Positions 1-9,140 are shown, counted from the first letter of the stretch. The stretch is 18,105 nucleotides of DNA from CAWUJK01 sp963922865 (GCA_963922865.1 CAWUJK010000027.1:1-18105); one strand, 5' to 3'. Notes: generated by a model from the sequence alone, not told the origin. Translations and numbers: made by a program.

Positions 1-1
1 T

Positions 2-565
2 GATTTGAAAAAAGATCTTAAAATAAACAATAAGTATACACTAAATCATTTTTAAAAAAAATCTAACAATCTTGATAAAATAGATGATTTATTTTCAAAA
101 ATAAATTATTTATGATATCAAACAACTCAAAAATATAATTTATTTAAATCTAAATATAAAGATTGGATTTCTAGTTTAAATAATATGGATGTGTATGATA
201 AAAATATTTGAAAAGATGAAATACTTAATCGTTATAATTTAAGTAAATCTATTTATAATGATTTACTTAAACTTAAACCTGATTTATTGTTTATTAATAT
301 AGATTGAACTTCTATAGCATATATAGAGTATTGAAATAAAAAAATAAATAAGTTGCAGTCTTTGTTTCATAAAAAACTTCTTTTTAAGAAAGCTAATAGA
401 GCTATGTATATAAAGCTTCACAAACTTATGTCTTCTATAGATTATTATTTATCTTATAGAGATTATATGAAAGCTCTTGAATTGAAAAATATTAAGCAAG
501 ACTTATTTAAAAGTTATGTCTCTTTTAAAAAAAGTTATTCTAAGCTTAAAAGAAATAAAAAATAA
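2..565 (+). CDS. Hypothetical protein, 5' end outside the window
   Basis: The reading frame is open from the window edge to TAA at 563-565 when UGA is read as glycine, giving 187 visible residues. Three in-frame TGA codons (113, 209 and 307) interrupt it under the standard code. The visible part is rich in Lys, Leu, Tyr, Asn and Ser. It looks helical and soluble, with a basic C-terminus ending in a Lys/Arg/Asn tail. No catalytic motif, membrane segment or known domain is recognised. The start lies upstream of the window, so total length is unknown. A strong intrinsic terminator overlaps the stop codon, so this is the last gene of its transcription unit. It may belong with the accessory gene that follows, but nothing in the sequence proves this. 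Confidence 0.75.
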
Positions 566-596
566 TGAACATAGTATGCTATGTTCATTATTTTTT
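557..596 (+). terminator. Strong intrinsic terminator overlapping the stop codon
   Basis: A perfect inverted repeat has arms at 564-574 and 579-589, a four-base TATG loop, and extends outwards by further A-T pairs. It is followed by six T (591-596). It ends the first gene and insulates the SIR2-KAP gene. By symmetry it could also act on the opposite strand. Confidence 0.9.
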
Positions 597-633
597 AATA
601 GATTTGATGATAAGAAGATTTTTGAATATAAAC

Positions 634-689
634 TTTACTTTTAGTTCATATTTTTTATAATCCAAAAAATTATTAATTAAAATTATAAT
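634..689 (+). promoter_or_regulatory. Promoter region of the SIR2-KAP-TPR gene
   Basis: TTTACT (634-639) and TATAAT (656-661) are separated by 16 bases, a good sigma-70 arrangement that predicts a leader of about 28 nt. A second TATAAT (684-689) sits only six bases before the ATG at 696 and would give a leaderless transcript. No Shine-Dalgarno is present. Which site is used cannot be decided from sequence. Confidence 0.55.
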
Positions 690-695
690 AAAAAA

Positions 696-3600
696 ATGGA
701 GAAATATAAAAAAGGAGAGTATTATTATGAGTTAGTAGAGTCAATAAAAAACTTGGAAGACCCTGCGCTTTTGGTTTGACCAAAAGTGAATGAAGTACCT
801 GAAAATAATATAAATTTTTGATCAAATCAAATATGAGAAATTAAAAAAAGTTTTAAACAACAAGTTATAGAAACAATTTTTGAAGATGATAAAAGTTCTA
901 TAAAAAGTTTTAAAGTTTTATGAGCTAGAAGTCGTGTACACGAGATAGACTATTTATGATTGGATGTTATTTTGAAAGTATTAATGGAAAGTGTTGACCC
1001 AAATCTAGAAATGATAGATTACTTTAAATATCCTGAAATTACAGATATTAATTATACTCTAGCTAAATGTTTAGCAGAAAAGGGATATCCACTTATAACT
1101 ACAAATATTTCTTCTGGTGTAAAAATAGCTTTTTCTCAAATAAAAACTCAAAAAAAAGTCAGAGAAGTTTTTCTTGACAAAGATTTTGAAAACTATATAT
1201 GAGATATCCAATGAAATAAATATTTTGACTATCAAGATTGTAAAGATGATCCTATTATATTTAAACTTTGTTGAAGTTTTGATGATAAAACTAGTGTAAA
1301 AAATTATATAAATTCTCTTAATAATTTAGATTTTAGCTCTATAAAACAAGAATTTCTCAATGTTTCATTAATGCAGAGAGATTTACTTATCCTTTGATAT
1401 CAATCTTTTAGTGAAAAACTTTTAGCTAGCATTTTAATGGATAGAAAAAGTGATAGAAAAATTGTATGGATAAATGATTTTTATAAAGATGATAGTTTAG
1501 AGACATATCCATGAAAAATAGATTTATCAAAAATAAGAGAAATAGAATCTTGAGGTTTAGTTCCATATTTGACTGATAGCTGACTTAGAGATGAAAATAA
1601 AATTTCACTTTTCAATATAGATAAATCTCAGCTATCTAATATAATTGATGATGCTTGGGATTTACCTAAAACCCAGTTTAAAACTATTTATAATTTTAAA
1701 AAAGTAATTTATGAAAAATTATCTATATCTTGAAAAAATGAAAATATAAAAAGGCAACAATATTTTAGTAAAATATCAAATCTTAATACACATCAGAAAA
1801 AAAATATAAGTGATAAAATCTATGAAACTCTAGATTATATATCACTTTCTAAAATCATAGATGATAAACCTACTCTACAAGATCGTTTATGAAGATTATC
1901 TATGATTGAAAGTGTTACAGAATATATAATCAATAGTAAAAGCTCTTCTGTTTTATCTTTATCTGGTGATTGGTGAGTATGAAAAACAAGTATTTTAAAA
2001 ATGGTTGAAGAAAAAATAAATACTAAAAACTATTGAGTTCATCATATAGTTTGGCTTGATGCTATGCAACAAAAATTTTGGAAAGATGAAAACCCTTTAT
2101 TTCCTATACTTACTAATCTTTATAATAGCTTAAATGAAAATAGCTTGTTTCAGGAGGAATTAAAAATACTAAAACAATATATTATATCCGTTTCATATTT
2201 TATTAATTTGAAATCTTTTAACTTTTGAAGGTTTAGGGAACAGTTAAAAAAAGAGCAAGAAGAAGATTTTACAAGATGAAGTGAACTATATCTTCTTAAA
2301 CAAAAACTTGAAACTTTAATCAAATCTATAACTAATAAATTAAAAAGTAGTGGACAAAACTCAAAAATAATTTTTTTTATAGATAATCTTGATTATTTAG
2401 AATGAGAAAAATCATTAGAATTTTTAGAAATGCTAAAAATTTATTTTGATATAGAGAATTGTGTTTTTGTTCTTGGTATTAATGAAAGGAGAGTTGAAGA
2501 AATAGCTATGAATAAATATTGAGATGAAGATGGAAAGAACTTTTTATTAAAAATAATAAGTAATTCTTTTCATCTAAATATTTTGAGTAAACCAAAACTA
2601 AAGTCTTATATATATAGTTTGCTTGCTAAATCAAATATTGAATTAACAAATTATGCAGAAGTTATTGCAAATTTATTAGAATGAAATCCTAGAAAGATTA
2701 TAAGATTTGTAAATTCTTTTGTTATGACCCACCAAATTGCTAAATCAATAGATAATTACAATCCCAAAATTTTGATATATATCTTGATTATTCAAAAAGA
2801 AGATGCAGAACTTTTTAGATCTATTTCTAAAAATACTAAAGAACTTTCTAACATAATAGGTATTATAGAGAAAAAGAATTCAAGTCAATATTTAAGTAAA
2901 AAGCAAAAATCTATATATTGAAAATATATAAGTAAGAATGAATTTGTAAAAAAGTCCATCTTGGGATTAATTGAATGTAACAAACATAGAAATATTTTTA
3001 TAAATATTGATGATTATATATATTTAACAGGTAATGATGATTTGACAAGAGATATTGTTTTAAAAGATATTAGATCAGCTATATTAATACAAAATGATGC
3101 TGAAAACTTTATGGTGAATCAAAAATATGAAAATGCTATAGAATCTTATAAAGCTGCATGTGAAATATATAAAAGATTAAATAAATATAGAAACCAAGCT
3201 ATTTGTTTGTATTTTATATGAAAATGTAATTGGGAACTTTCAGATTTATCATGATTAGAGGATAAAAAGATTATTGAATATAGAAATAATGCCATTGAAG
3301 CTTATAAAGAAAGTTTATACATAGACAAAGAACATGATTATAAATTAGGTATACTAGTAAGTTTAATAAAAATATGAAGAAGTTACCTTCTAAATAAAGA
3401 ATATAATGAAGCAGAGAAATGTTTCAGTGAAAGTCTAACAATGTCTGAGAATAGAAATGATACTAGAAGAAAAATTAAAAGTTTAACTTGACTTTGATTA
3501 TCTTGTCTTAATTTATCAAAATTTGATGAATCTGAAAAATTTTTAAAACAAGCATACCATTTATTAATAAAAAATTTTCCTAAAAGTAAAAATAATTCAG

Positions 3601-3962
3601 AAGAAGAATCATATAAAATTATTGTCCTAGAATCATTAATAAAACTTTGAATTATTAGTAAAAAGCATGAAATTATAGGATATACACTATCATTGAATAA
3701 ACTAAAAAGTGAATATGGAAATAAGTGTATAGAAAAATTAATGGATTTATGATTTAGAAATAAGGATTATGAGATAATAAAATGTGTATTAAACTTTAGA
3801 AAAATAAATAATATATATAAAGATAAATGTATAGAGAAATTAATGGATTTATGATTTAAAGATAAAGATTATGAGGTAATAAATTATGTACTATGATTAG
3901 ATGAACTAAAAGATGAATATAGATATAAATGTAATGCTTTATTGTCCCTTTTAAAAAAATAA
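696..3962 (+). CDS. SIR2-like / KAP P-loop NTPase / TPR fusion protein, candidate anti-phage sensor
   Basis: This 1088-residue protein has three parts. Residues about 60-290 are SIR2-like: a GARS element (76-79) at the usual nucleotide-binding loop, TTN (135-137), LCGS (191-194) where LHG is expected, and a GYxS-like strand (from 234). Residues about 400-700 resemble a KAP NTPase: Walker A GDWGVGKTS (424-432), Walker B FFIDNLD ending with D563 and D566, then a strand of the FVLGIN type. From about residue 790 it consists of TPR-like helical pairs, ending in a tandem 34-residue repeat. SIR2 domains joined to NTPase sensors occur in NADase-based phage defence (Avs5, DSR and Thoeris families). 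KAP ATPases also appear in defence loci such as Qat. The defence role is inferred from architecture. The SIR2 histidine is replaced by Cys192, so NADase activity is uncertain. The start is the first ATG after the promoter. Only one more short ORF lies before ftsK. Confidence 0.85.
3723..3962 (+). repeat. Tandem 102-base (34-residue) repeat at the C-terminus of the SIR2-KAP-TPR gene
   Basis: Unit 1 (3723-3824) and unit 2 (3825-3926) encode nearly the same motif, KCIEKLMDLGF followed by a charged pair and KDYE. A degenerate third copy begins at 3927 (KCNALL). The exact 34-codon spacing is the TPR pitch. DNA identity between units 1 and 2 is high in the first half, which suggests recent duplication. 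Confidence 0.75.
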
Positions 3963-3979
3963 AAAACACTTTTTATTTT
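3956..3979 (+). terminator. Weak A/T-only hairpin after the SIR2-KAP-TPR gene
   Basis: Ten-base perfect arms (3956-3965 and 3970-3979) flank an ACAC loop and overlap the stop codon. The stem has no G-C pair and no separate T-tract, so termination may be partial. Its 3' arm overlaps the -35 box of the next promoter. Confidence 0.4.
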
Positions 3980-4005
3980 GATATTTATTAAATTTTTGTT
4001 ATAAT
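3978..4005 (+). promoter_or_regulatory. Sigma-70-type promoter with extended -10
   Basis: TTGATA (3978-3983), a 16-base spacer and TATAAT (4000-4005), preceded by the TGn extension at 3997-3999. This is one of the best promoter matches in the window. It predicts a start near 4012 and a leader of about 28 nt to the ATG at 4041. Confidence 0.75.
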
Positions 4006-4040
4006 TTGATAGTATTTTATTTTAAATAATTTTTTAAATT

Positions 4041-4229
4041 ATGAATAATAAATTAGTTAAAGATGATATTCTAATTTGAGATAAGGAATCAAGTGATAAA
4101 ACAAGTTCCTTTACTCAAGAAGAAATTTTAGAAGCTATAGATTGGATAAAAGAAATAGCTAGATTAAATGCAATTGAGGAAAAAGAAAGAGAAAGAGATT
4201 ATGATAGACGTCTAAGTAGTATGCTTTAG
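4041..4229 (+). CDS. Small hypothetical protein, 62 residues
   Basis: The frame runs from ATG 4041 to TAG 4227-4229 and contains one UGA-glycine (codon 13), so a standard-code gene finder would miss it. It is the only gene in the window ending in TAG. The N-terminal third is polar and probably disordered. Residues about 25-60 form a highly charged helix with a run of alternating Glu and Arg. No family is recognised. It has a strong promoter of its own and lies 78 bases after the SIR2-KAP-TPR gene. A regulator, inhibitor or partner of that protein is possible but unsupported. About 108 bases of apparently non-coding DNA follow before the ftsK promoter/terminator. Confidence 0.6.
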
Positions 4230-4325
4230 TTTTATGATACAATTCATGTTTTTTCAGATAATTCTAAGTTCTTTTTTCCTATGGTCATCAAAAATAATAT
4301 ATCAATTTTTCTATTTAACCTCACC

Positions 4326-4352
4326 TTGAAAAAATACAAAAATAAGTATAAT
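4326..4352 (+). promoter_or_regulatory. Promoter of ftsK, -10 inside a terminator arm
   Basis: TTGAAA (4326-4331), a 15-base spacer and TATAAT (4347-4352). The -10 is the last six bases of the 5' arm of the following hairpin. The predicted start near 4359 therefore lies at the loop/3' arm boundary, so the ftsK transcript would lack the 5' arm and could not form the terminator. Confidence 0.55.
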
Positions 4353-4379
4353 GAAATAAATTATACTTATTTTTTATTT
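4338..4379 (+). terminator. Intrinsic terminator immediately upstream of ftsK
   Basis: Perfect 15-base arms (4338-4352 and 4360-4374) flank a seven-base loop and are followed by a T-rich tract that runs to the ftsK start codon. It probably ends transcripts from the small upstream gene. The stem is mostly A-T but long and uninterrupted. Confidence 0.8.
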
Positions 4380-4381
4380 TA

Positions 4382-6604
4382 ATGGCTAGAAAAAAACAAA
4401 TAAAAATATCTCCTGAGATGAAAAATTATATATTTGCATGAATTGCATTTTTTTTGTGAATAATGTCACTTTTAGCAGATAAAGATAGTTGAGGGCTTTT
4501 TTGAGTTTATTTACAAAATAGTTTATTTTATTTATTTTGAGAGTATTATAAATGGATATTTTCTCCCGTTTTTATATTGTTTTGAATAATACTTTTTAAA
4601 GATAGAAATATAAATCTTGATATTTATAGATTATTTTGATTATTATTTAACTTTTCATGAGCCACAACTATAGTTTGATTATTTTATCTTATTATCACAA
4701 ATAATAATTATTTAGCAGTTTTTAATTTATTTATATATTTAGATATATACCTTTGAAAACTTTGAGTTTTTTTAGTATTTTCTATTTTGTATTTATTTTC
4801 TCTTATAATACTTTTCAAATTTTCACCATTTAAATTTTTTAATAGTATTTCTAATATTTCTAAAAACATAAAAAATAATATATCTAAAGATGCTAAAAAT
4901 ATAAAAGAAGATTTAAATAAAACAAAAACTAATGTAAAACAAAACAAAGAATTAAACAAAGCAATAAAAAGACAAGAAGAGTATGAAAAAATGTTGGAAG
5001 ATTTGAAAAATGAAAAAGAAGCACTAGCTAAATCTAAACAACCAAAACAACTCAAGATAAATGATGCTTCAAAAAAAATACCAATTGAAAAAAAATCTAG
5101 TATCTCCAATTTTTTTTCAGCTAAACCAAATTCTATAAAACCTAGTGATATAAAAACCAACAAAACAATAAAATGAGATTTTAAAAATTGGAAACTACCA
5201 GAAATAGATTTACTTTCAGATAGAGGATGAAAAATTATTTTTGATGAAAACGAAATAAGAAGAAAAGAAATAGAAATACAAGAAAAACTTTTACAATTTA
5301 GAATAGAAGTTTTGATGCAAGGATTTCAAGTATGACCTACTGTAATACAATATAGATTAAAACCAAAAGCTTGAGTTGCACTTAAAAAAATCACAAGCTT
5401 AAAAAAAGATCTGACTCTAGCACTTCATGCTAAAAATATAAGAATCCAAGCACCTATTCCGTGATTATGAGTTGTTTGAATAGAAGTACCAAATGATAAT
5501 AGACAACCTGTTTGATTGAAAGAAATTATAGCTTCTGATATTTTTTATTCTAAAAAAATGGAAATACCTATAGCTCTTTGAAAAGATGTTAGTTGAGATA
5601 TTATTGTTTGAGATCTAGCAAAAATGCCTCACTTACTTATTGCAGGTCAAACCGGTTCAGGTAAATCTGTTTGAATGAATGCTTTTTTGATTTCTATGCT
5701 TTATAAATTTTCTCCTAGTGATTTAAAGTTTATAATGATTGATCCTAAAAGAGTTGAATTATCAGTATATAATTGAATACCACACTTACTTACCCCGGTT
5801 ATTACAAATCCAGATAAAGCTCATAATTCTTTGAAATGGTGTGTAGCTGAAATGCTTAGAAGATATGATTTGGCAGTTCAAAAAAAAGCTAGAAACCTAC
5901 AAGAATATAATTCAAAAGTTTCAAAAAATGAAAAACTACCCTATATAGTAATAGTTGTTGATGAATTGGCTGATCTTATGATGAGTGGAAATAAAAAAGA
6001 AGTAGAAAGTTCTATATCAAGAATAGCTCAAATGGCTAGAGCCGTTTGAATGCATTTGATAGTTGCAACACAAAGACCATCAGTTGATGTTATTACTTGA
6101 CTTATAAAAGCAAATATACCATCAAGAATAGCTTTTACTGTTGCGAGTCATATTGATAGTTGAACAGTTTTAGGAAAAAAATGAGCTGAAGATTTACTTG
6201 GAATGTGAGATATGCTTTATTATCCTACTTGAGCAATAGAACCAGAGAGAGTCCAATGAGTTTATATAGAAACAAATGAAGTAGAGTCAGTTGTGAATAA
6301 ACTAAAACTTACCATTGACCCTGATATGCTTTCAAATATGCAAGATAATTCTATAGTAGAACCTCCTTCAAAAAATGCTTGAAGTATTATGGAGTGATAT
6401 GATTGAGACCAAGATGAAGAACCAGAAATAATAGAAAAAGCTATAGAAATAGTAAAAAATTCAAAAAAATGATCAACTTCTTTGATACAAAGAAAGTTAG
6501 GTTTAGGTTATGCTCGTGCTGCTAAAATTCTTGATATATTAGAAGAATTATGAGTTGTTGGTCCAGCTAATTGAAGTAAACCAAGGGAAGTTTATGTTGA
6601 TTAA
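4382..6604 (+). CDS. ftsK: DNA translocase FtsK/SpoIIIE
   Basis: This is a 740-residue double-stranded-DNA translocase that pumps the chromosome terminus through the closing division septum. Residues 1-160 contain about four hydrophobic membrane helices. A Lys-rich, coiled-coil-like linker follows (about 165-275). The FtsK alpha/beta motor holds Walker A GQTGSGKS (422-429) and Walker B VVDELADL (Asp527), with the conserved RIAQMARA and ATQRPSVDVITG motifs after it. Residues about 680-740 match the winged-helix gamma domain that reads KOPS-like sites. Many conserved glycines are TGA-encoded, for example the one directly after the Walker A serine-valine. The linker is short compared with long FtsKs and the length is typical of SpoIIIE. 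ATG 4382 is chosen because it precedes the membrane region; it has no Shine-Dalgarno. yidD follows after 56 bases. Confidence 0.97.
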
Positions 6605-6660
6605 ACTTTATTTCAAATATTAAAATTCTCTATAAGTATTATATATTTAATATAAACCAA

Positions 6661-6906
6661 ATGTGTAAAATATGTATAGATAAATCTATAAAATTAATTG
6701 AGATATACCAAAATACTATAAGTCCTGATTATTCTAAATGGGGTAAATTAAGGTATCCTGCTGGATATTGTAAATATACTCCAACTTGTAGTGAATATAT
6801 AAAAATTTCTTTAAGAAAAAATGGATTTTTTATTTGATGGTTAAAAGGGGTTTGGAGAATTATTAGATGTAATCCATGGAGTAATTGATGAGTTGATAAA
6901 CCTTAA
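6661..6906 (+). CDS. yidD: Membrane protein insertion efficiency factor YidD
   Basis: This 81-residue protein matches YidD throughout: a short N-terminal helix, the YTPTCSEY motif, the W-K-G helix and the C-terminal RCNPW..GG.D..P signature. The two C-terminal glycines are consecutive TGA codons, strong evidence for UGA as glycine. YidD sits at the inner face of the membrane and assists YidC-mediated insertion. It usually neighbours rnpA and yidC but here lies between ftsK and rlmE. The start at 6661 is the only ATG giving the normal length. A TATAAA-like box at 6651-6656 is too close to be a convincing promoter, so transcription may come from ftsK or from A/T-rich sequence at 6630-6650. rlmE starts five bases after the stop, indicating co-transcription. 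Confidence 0.95.
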
Positions 6907-6911
6907 AAATA

Positions 6912-7619
6912 ATGACTAAATTTGAATTAAAATCATTCACTAGAAGATGAGATACTTCTAAGAAAATAAAAGATAGTATAGCTTGAATTTGAACTTCTTC
7001 TAAAAAACAAAAAAAAATTCGTGAATTTAAACTTCATGATGAGTATTTTTATAAAGCAAAAAAACAAGGGTATAGAGCTCGTAGTGTTTATAAACTTATG
7101 GAAATACAAGAAAAATTTTCTATAATAAAACCTGATATGAAAGTATGTGATATTGGTGCTGCTCCTTGAAGTTTTATTCAATATATAAAAAGAATAATAA
7201 AAAATTCTGGTAGTATAGTATGAATAGATTTAAAACCTATAGACAAATATTCTCAAGAAAATATAAATACTATTGTTGCTGATATATTTGATTTTGATAA
7301 TTTGAAACCTAAAGTTGAAAAATTTATTTGAAAAAATAATTTATTTGATTTAATTACAAGTGATATTGCTCCAAATACTACTTGAAGAAAAGATCTAGAT
7401 AATTATGCTTCTGTTGAGCTTAATATTGCTATTTTAAATTTTGCTCAAGTTTTTTTAAAAAAATGATGAAATATTGTTTTAAAAGTTTTTAAATGAGAAG
7501 ATTTTAATGATTTGATTAATGTTATTAAAACTAAATATGATAAATTTACTCAATACAAACCTAAAGCTTGCCGTGATAGAAGTTTTGAAGTATATATTAT
7601 TTGTTATTCTAAAAAATAA
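6912..7619 (+). CDS. rlmE: 23S rRNA 2'-O-ribose U2552 methyltransferase RlmE (FtsJ/RrmJ family)
   Basis: This 235-residue SAM-dependent methyltransferase is predicted to methylate the ribose of U2552 in the A-loop of 23S rRNA during late large-subunit assembly. The full K-D-K-E catalytic tetrad is visible: Lys61 (VYKL), Asp151 (SDIAPN), Lys191 (LKVF) and Glu226 (SFEVY). The SAM-binding GAAPGSF motif is present, with its glycine after Pro encoded by TGA. An N-terminal extension of about 40 basic residues precedes the GYRARSVYKL region and is somewhat longer than in E. coli. The start ATG is five bases after the yidD stop. A minus-strand ORF over the first third is a shadow of this A-rich region. 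Confidence 0.95.
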
Positions 7620-7642
7620 CAAATTAATTTTTTTTGTTTTTT
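7614..7642 (+). terminator. Possible weak terminator after rlmE
   Basis: An imperfect hairpin pairs 7614-7623 with 7633-7642 (one T-T mismatch, one C-G pair) and overlaps the stop codon; the 3' arm is itself T-rich. It is mostly A-T and low in stability. Confidence 0.35.
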
Positions 7643-7666
7643 AAAATTTTTTTAAATCAAATATTA

Positions 7667-7675
7667 TGTTATAAT
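7667..7675 (+). promoter_or_regulatory. Extended -10 promoter of the TrmB-like gene
   Basis: TGTTATAAT is a perfect extended -10 (TGn plus TATAAT). No good -35 is visible at the right distance, only a T-run. The start near 7682 gives a leader of about 27 nt without a Shine-Dalgarno. Confidence 0.6.
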
Positions 7676-7708
7676 ATTTTATATGTTTTTTATACCTAAT
7701 TAAAAAAG

Positions 7709-8464
7709 ATGTTTAAATACGAGTCAATATTGAAATCTATATGATTAGAAAATAATGAAGCTAAAGTTTATCTTGAAGCTATAAAACTTTGACCAACTCA
7801 AGCTTCAATTATATGAAAAACCTTAAATATTCCTAGAACTACAGCGAGGTATGCTTGTGAAGAATTATTTAGTAAAAACCTAATGAGTAAATCAAAAAAA
7901 TGAAATACTATAATTTTTACAGCAGAAAAGCCCAATTTACTAAAAAATCAAATTCAAATTCAGAAAAATAAGTTAGAAAAAAACGAACATAATTTGGATA
8001 AAATTATGTGAGAATTACTTTGATTTTATAATCCTTATGCTAAGTTGCCAAAAGTTACTTTTTATGAATGAGAAGATTGAATAAAGAAACTTTTAGAAGA
8101 TAGTCTAACATCAAAAGAAACTATTGATAGTTTTGTTGATACAAAAAATATAAGCATGTATTTTAAGGATATAAATGATGATTATATAAAAAGAAGAATA
8201 AAAAATAAAGTGAGAAAAAGAACTATATATAATATTGAAGAATCTGATAATATGTTATTACCTGAGAATGACTTTACAGAGAAAAAATTTTCAAAAAGTG
8301 ATAATTTTAAAATACAAAATTTATCTTTTATGATTTATGATAATAAAATAGTTTATATAACTTTAAATAAAGACTCTATCAATACTTTTTGAGTTATTAT
8401 AGAAAATGAAATGATATATAATTTTCATAAATCTATGTTCAATTTATTGTGGAATACCATCTAA
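7709..8464 (+). CDS. TrmB-family transcriptional regulator
   Basis: This is a 251-residue protein. Residues 1-70 form a winged helix-turn-helix of the TrmB type: the N-terminal GLENNEAKVYLEAIKLGP pattern, then a recognition helix with IPRTTARYACEEL. A short coiled coil follows (about 78-105). The C-terminal part has the phospholipase D-like regulatory fold expected after such domains, although the sugar-binding region of archaeal TrmB proteins is not evident. Such regulators are frequent in candidate-phyla bacteria, and their effectors are mostly unknown. No target operator can be identified here. Expression is likely from the extended -10 at 7667-7675. The last 21 bases overlap a convergent minus-strand gene, with no terminator between them. 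Confidence 0.8.
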
Positions 8465-9070
8465 TTTTTTGTTTAATTCTCTGCTTTCTATCTTTAAAGC
8501 TTTATAAATAATTGTTTGTAAAGCTCATTTTTTAAAACCACTTTTTTCATAAAAATAAGCTAATCTTTCATAATCATCTCTCTTTATTCAATTTATTTTT
8601 TTGTATATATTAATTTTAATATTATAACTGTTGTATATTTTTAACATTAATTTTATAACTTTTAAATAAGGAAATTTTCATTTATACTCTTCTAATCAGT
8701 GGAATCAACCTGAATGTATGTTATTTCATCATAAATGTTCAATATACAAAGTAAACATAATTTTTCAATTAATTTCTCATATAAAAAAGACGGTATTTTC
8801 ATTAATTTCATTTTGATAAAAATAATTTATATAACCTTTACTTTCATCATCAATATTAAATTCAGCATAATTTTTTAAAATTAAATCAATAAAATTTTTA
8901 TAAAGAATTTCTTCCCCTAAAAATTTATTTTTATTGAATATGTTTATATTAAAATTATCATACTCTGATTGTACTAATTCATAAACTTTCTTTTGTACCT
9001 CAATAGCTATTTTCTCAAACTTAGAAATATCTAAACTTGAATTATTGTTATTAATTTCTCCTTTTTCCAT
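8444..9070 (-). CDS. Hypothetical protein, possible GNAT-family acetyltransferase
   Basis: The frame runs from ATG (9070-9068) to TAA (8446-8444), 208 residues, once several UGA codons are read as glycine; under the standard code it stops after 97 residues. The N-terminal 90 residues are acidic and helical with no known motif. The second half has a LGG loop and a closing segment resembling the end of a GNAT fold: DYERLAYFYEKSGFKK, with FYEKSGF at 173-179. In GNATs this Tyr-x-Lys-x-Gly-Phe strand lines the acetyl-CoA site. The classic R/Q-x-x-G-x-G/A loop is not clear, so the assignment is tentative and the substrate unknown. A TATAAT eight bases upstream suggests a leaderless transcript. The 3' end overlaps the TrmB-like gene by 21 bases. 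Confidence 0.75.
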
Positions 9071-9078
9071 ATTAATTT

Positions 9079-9084
9079 ATTATA
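9079..9084 (-). promoter_or_regulatory. -10 box of the possible acetyltransferase gene
   Basis: TATAAT on the minus strand lies eight bases before the ATG, so transcription would start at or next to the start codon. No convincing -35 is seen. Confidence 0.45.
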
Positions 9085-9106
9085 ATTTATTAAATAAAAT
9101 GATAGG

Positions 9107-9134
9107 TTGACAAACATAGTTAACATTTTATATA
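9107..9134 (+). promoter_or_regulatory. Consensus-like promoter with no clear gene downstream
   Basis: A perfect TTGACA (9107-9112), a 16-base spacer and TATATA (9129-9134). It points into a stretch with no ORF longer than about 15 codons before the terminator at 9300-9336. Confidence 0.6.
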
Positions 9135-9140
9135 GATTAT

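Noticed and set aside
696..3962. Pseudogene interpretation of the large gene because of many internal TGA codons
   Set aside because: The same TGA pattern occurs in every housekeeping gene here and always fits glycine; there are no TAA/TAG interruptions or frameshifts.
4708..5163. 151-codon minus-strand ORF opposite ftsK
   Set aside because: It is antisense to the Lys-rich linker of ftsK; its Phe/Ser/Leu-rich product is the expected mirror of A-rich coding DNA, and it has no start signals.
6933..7181. Minus-strand ORF opposite rlmE
   Set aside because: Shadow of the A-rich N-terminal coding region of rlmE; no promoter or family match.
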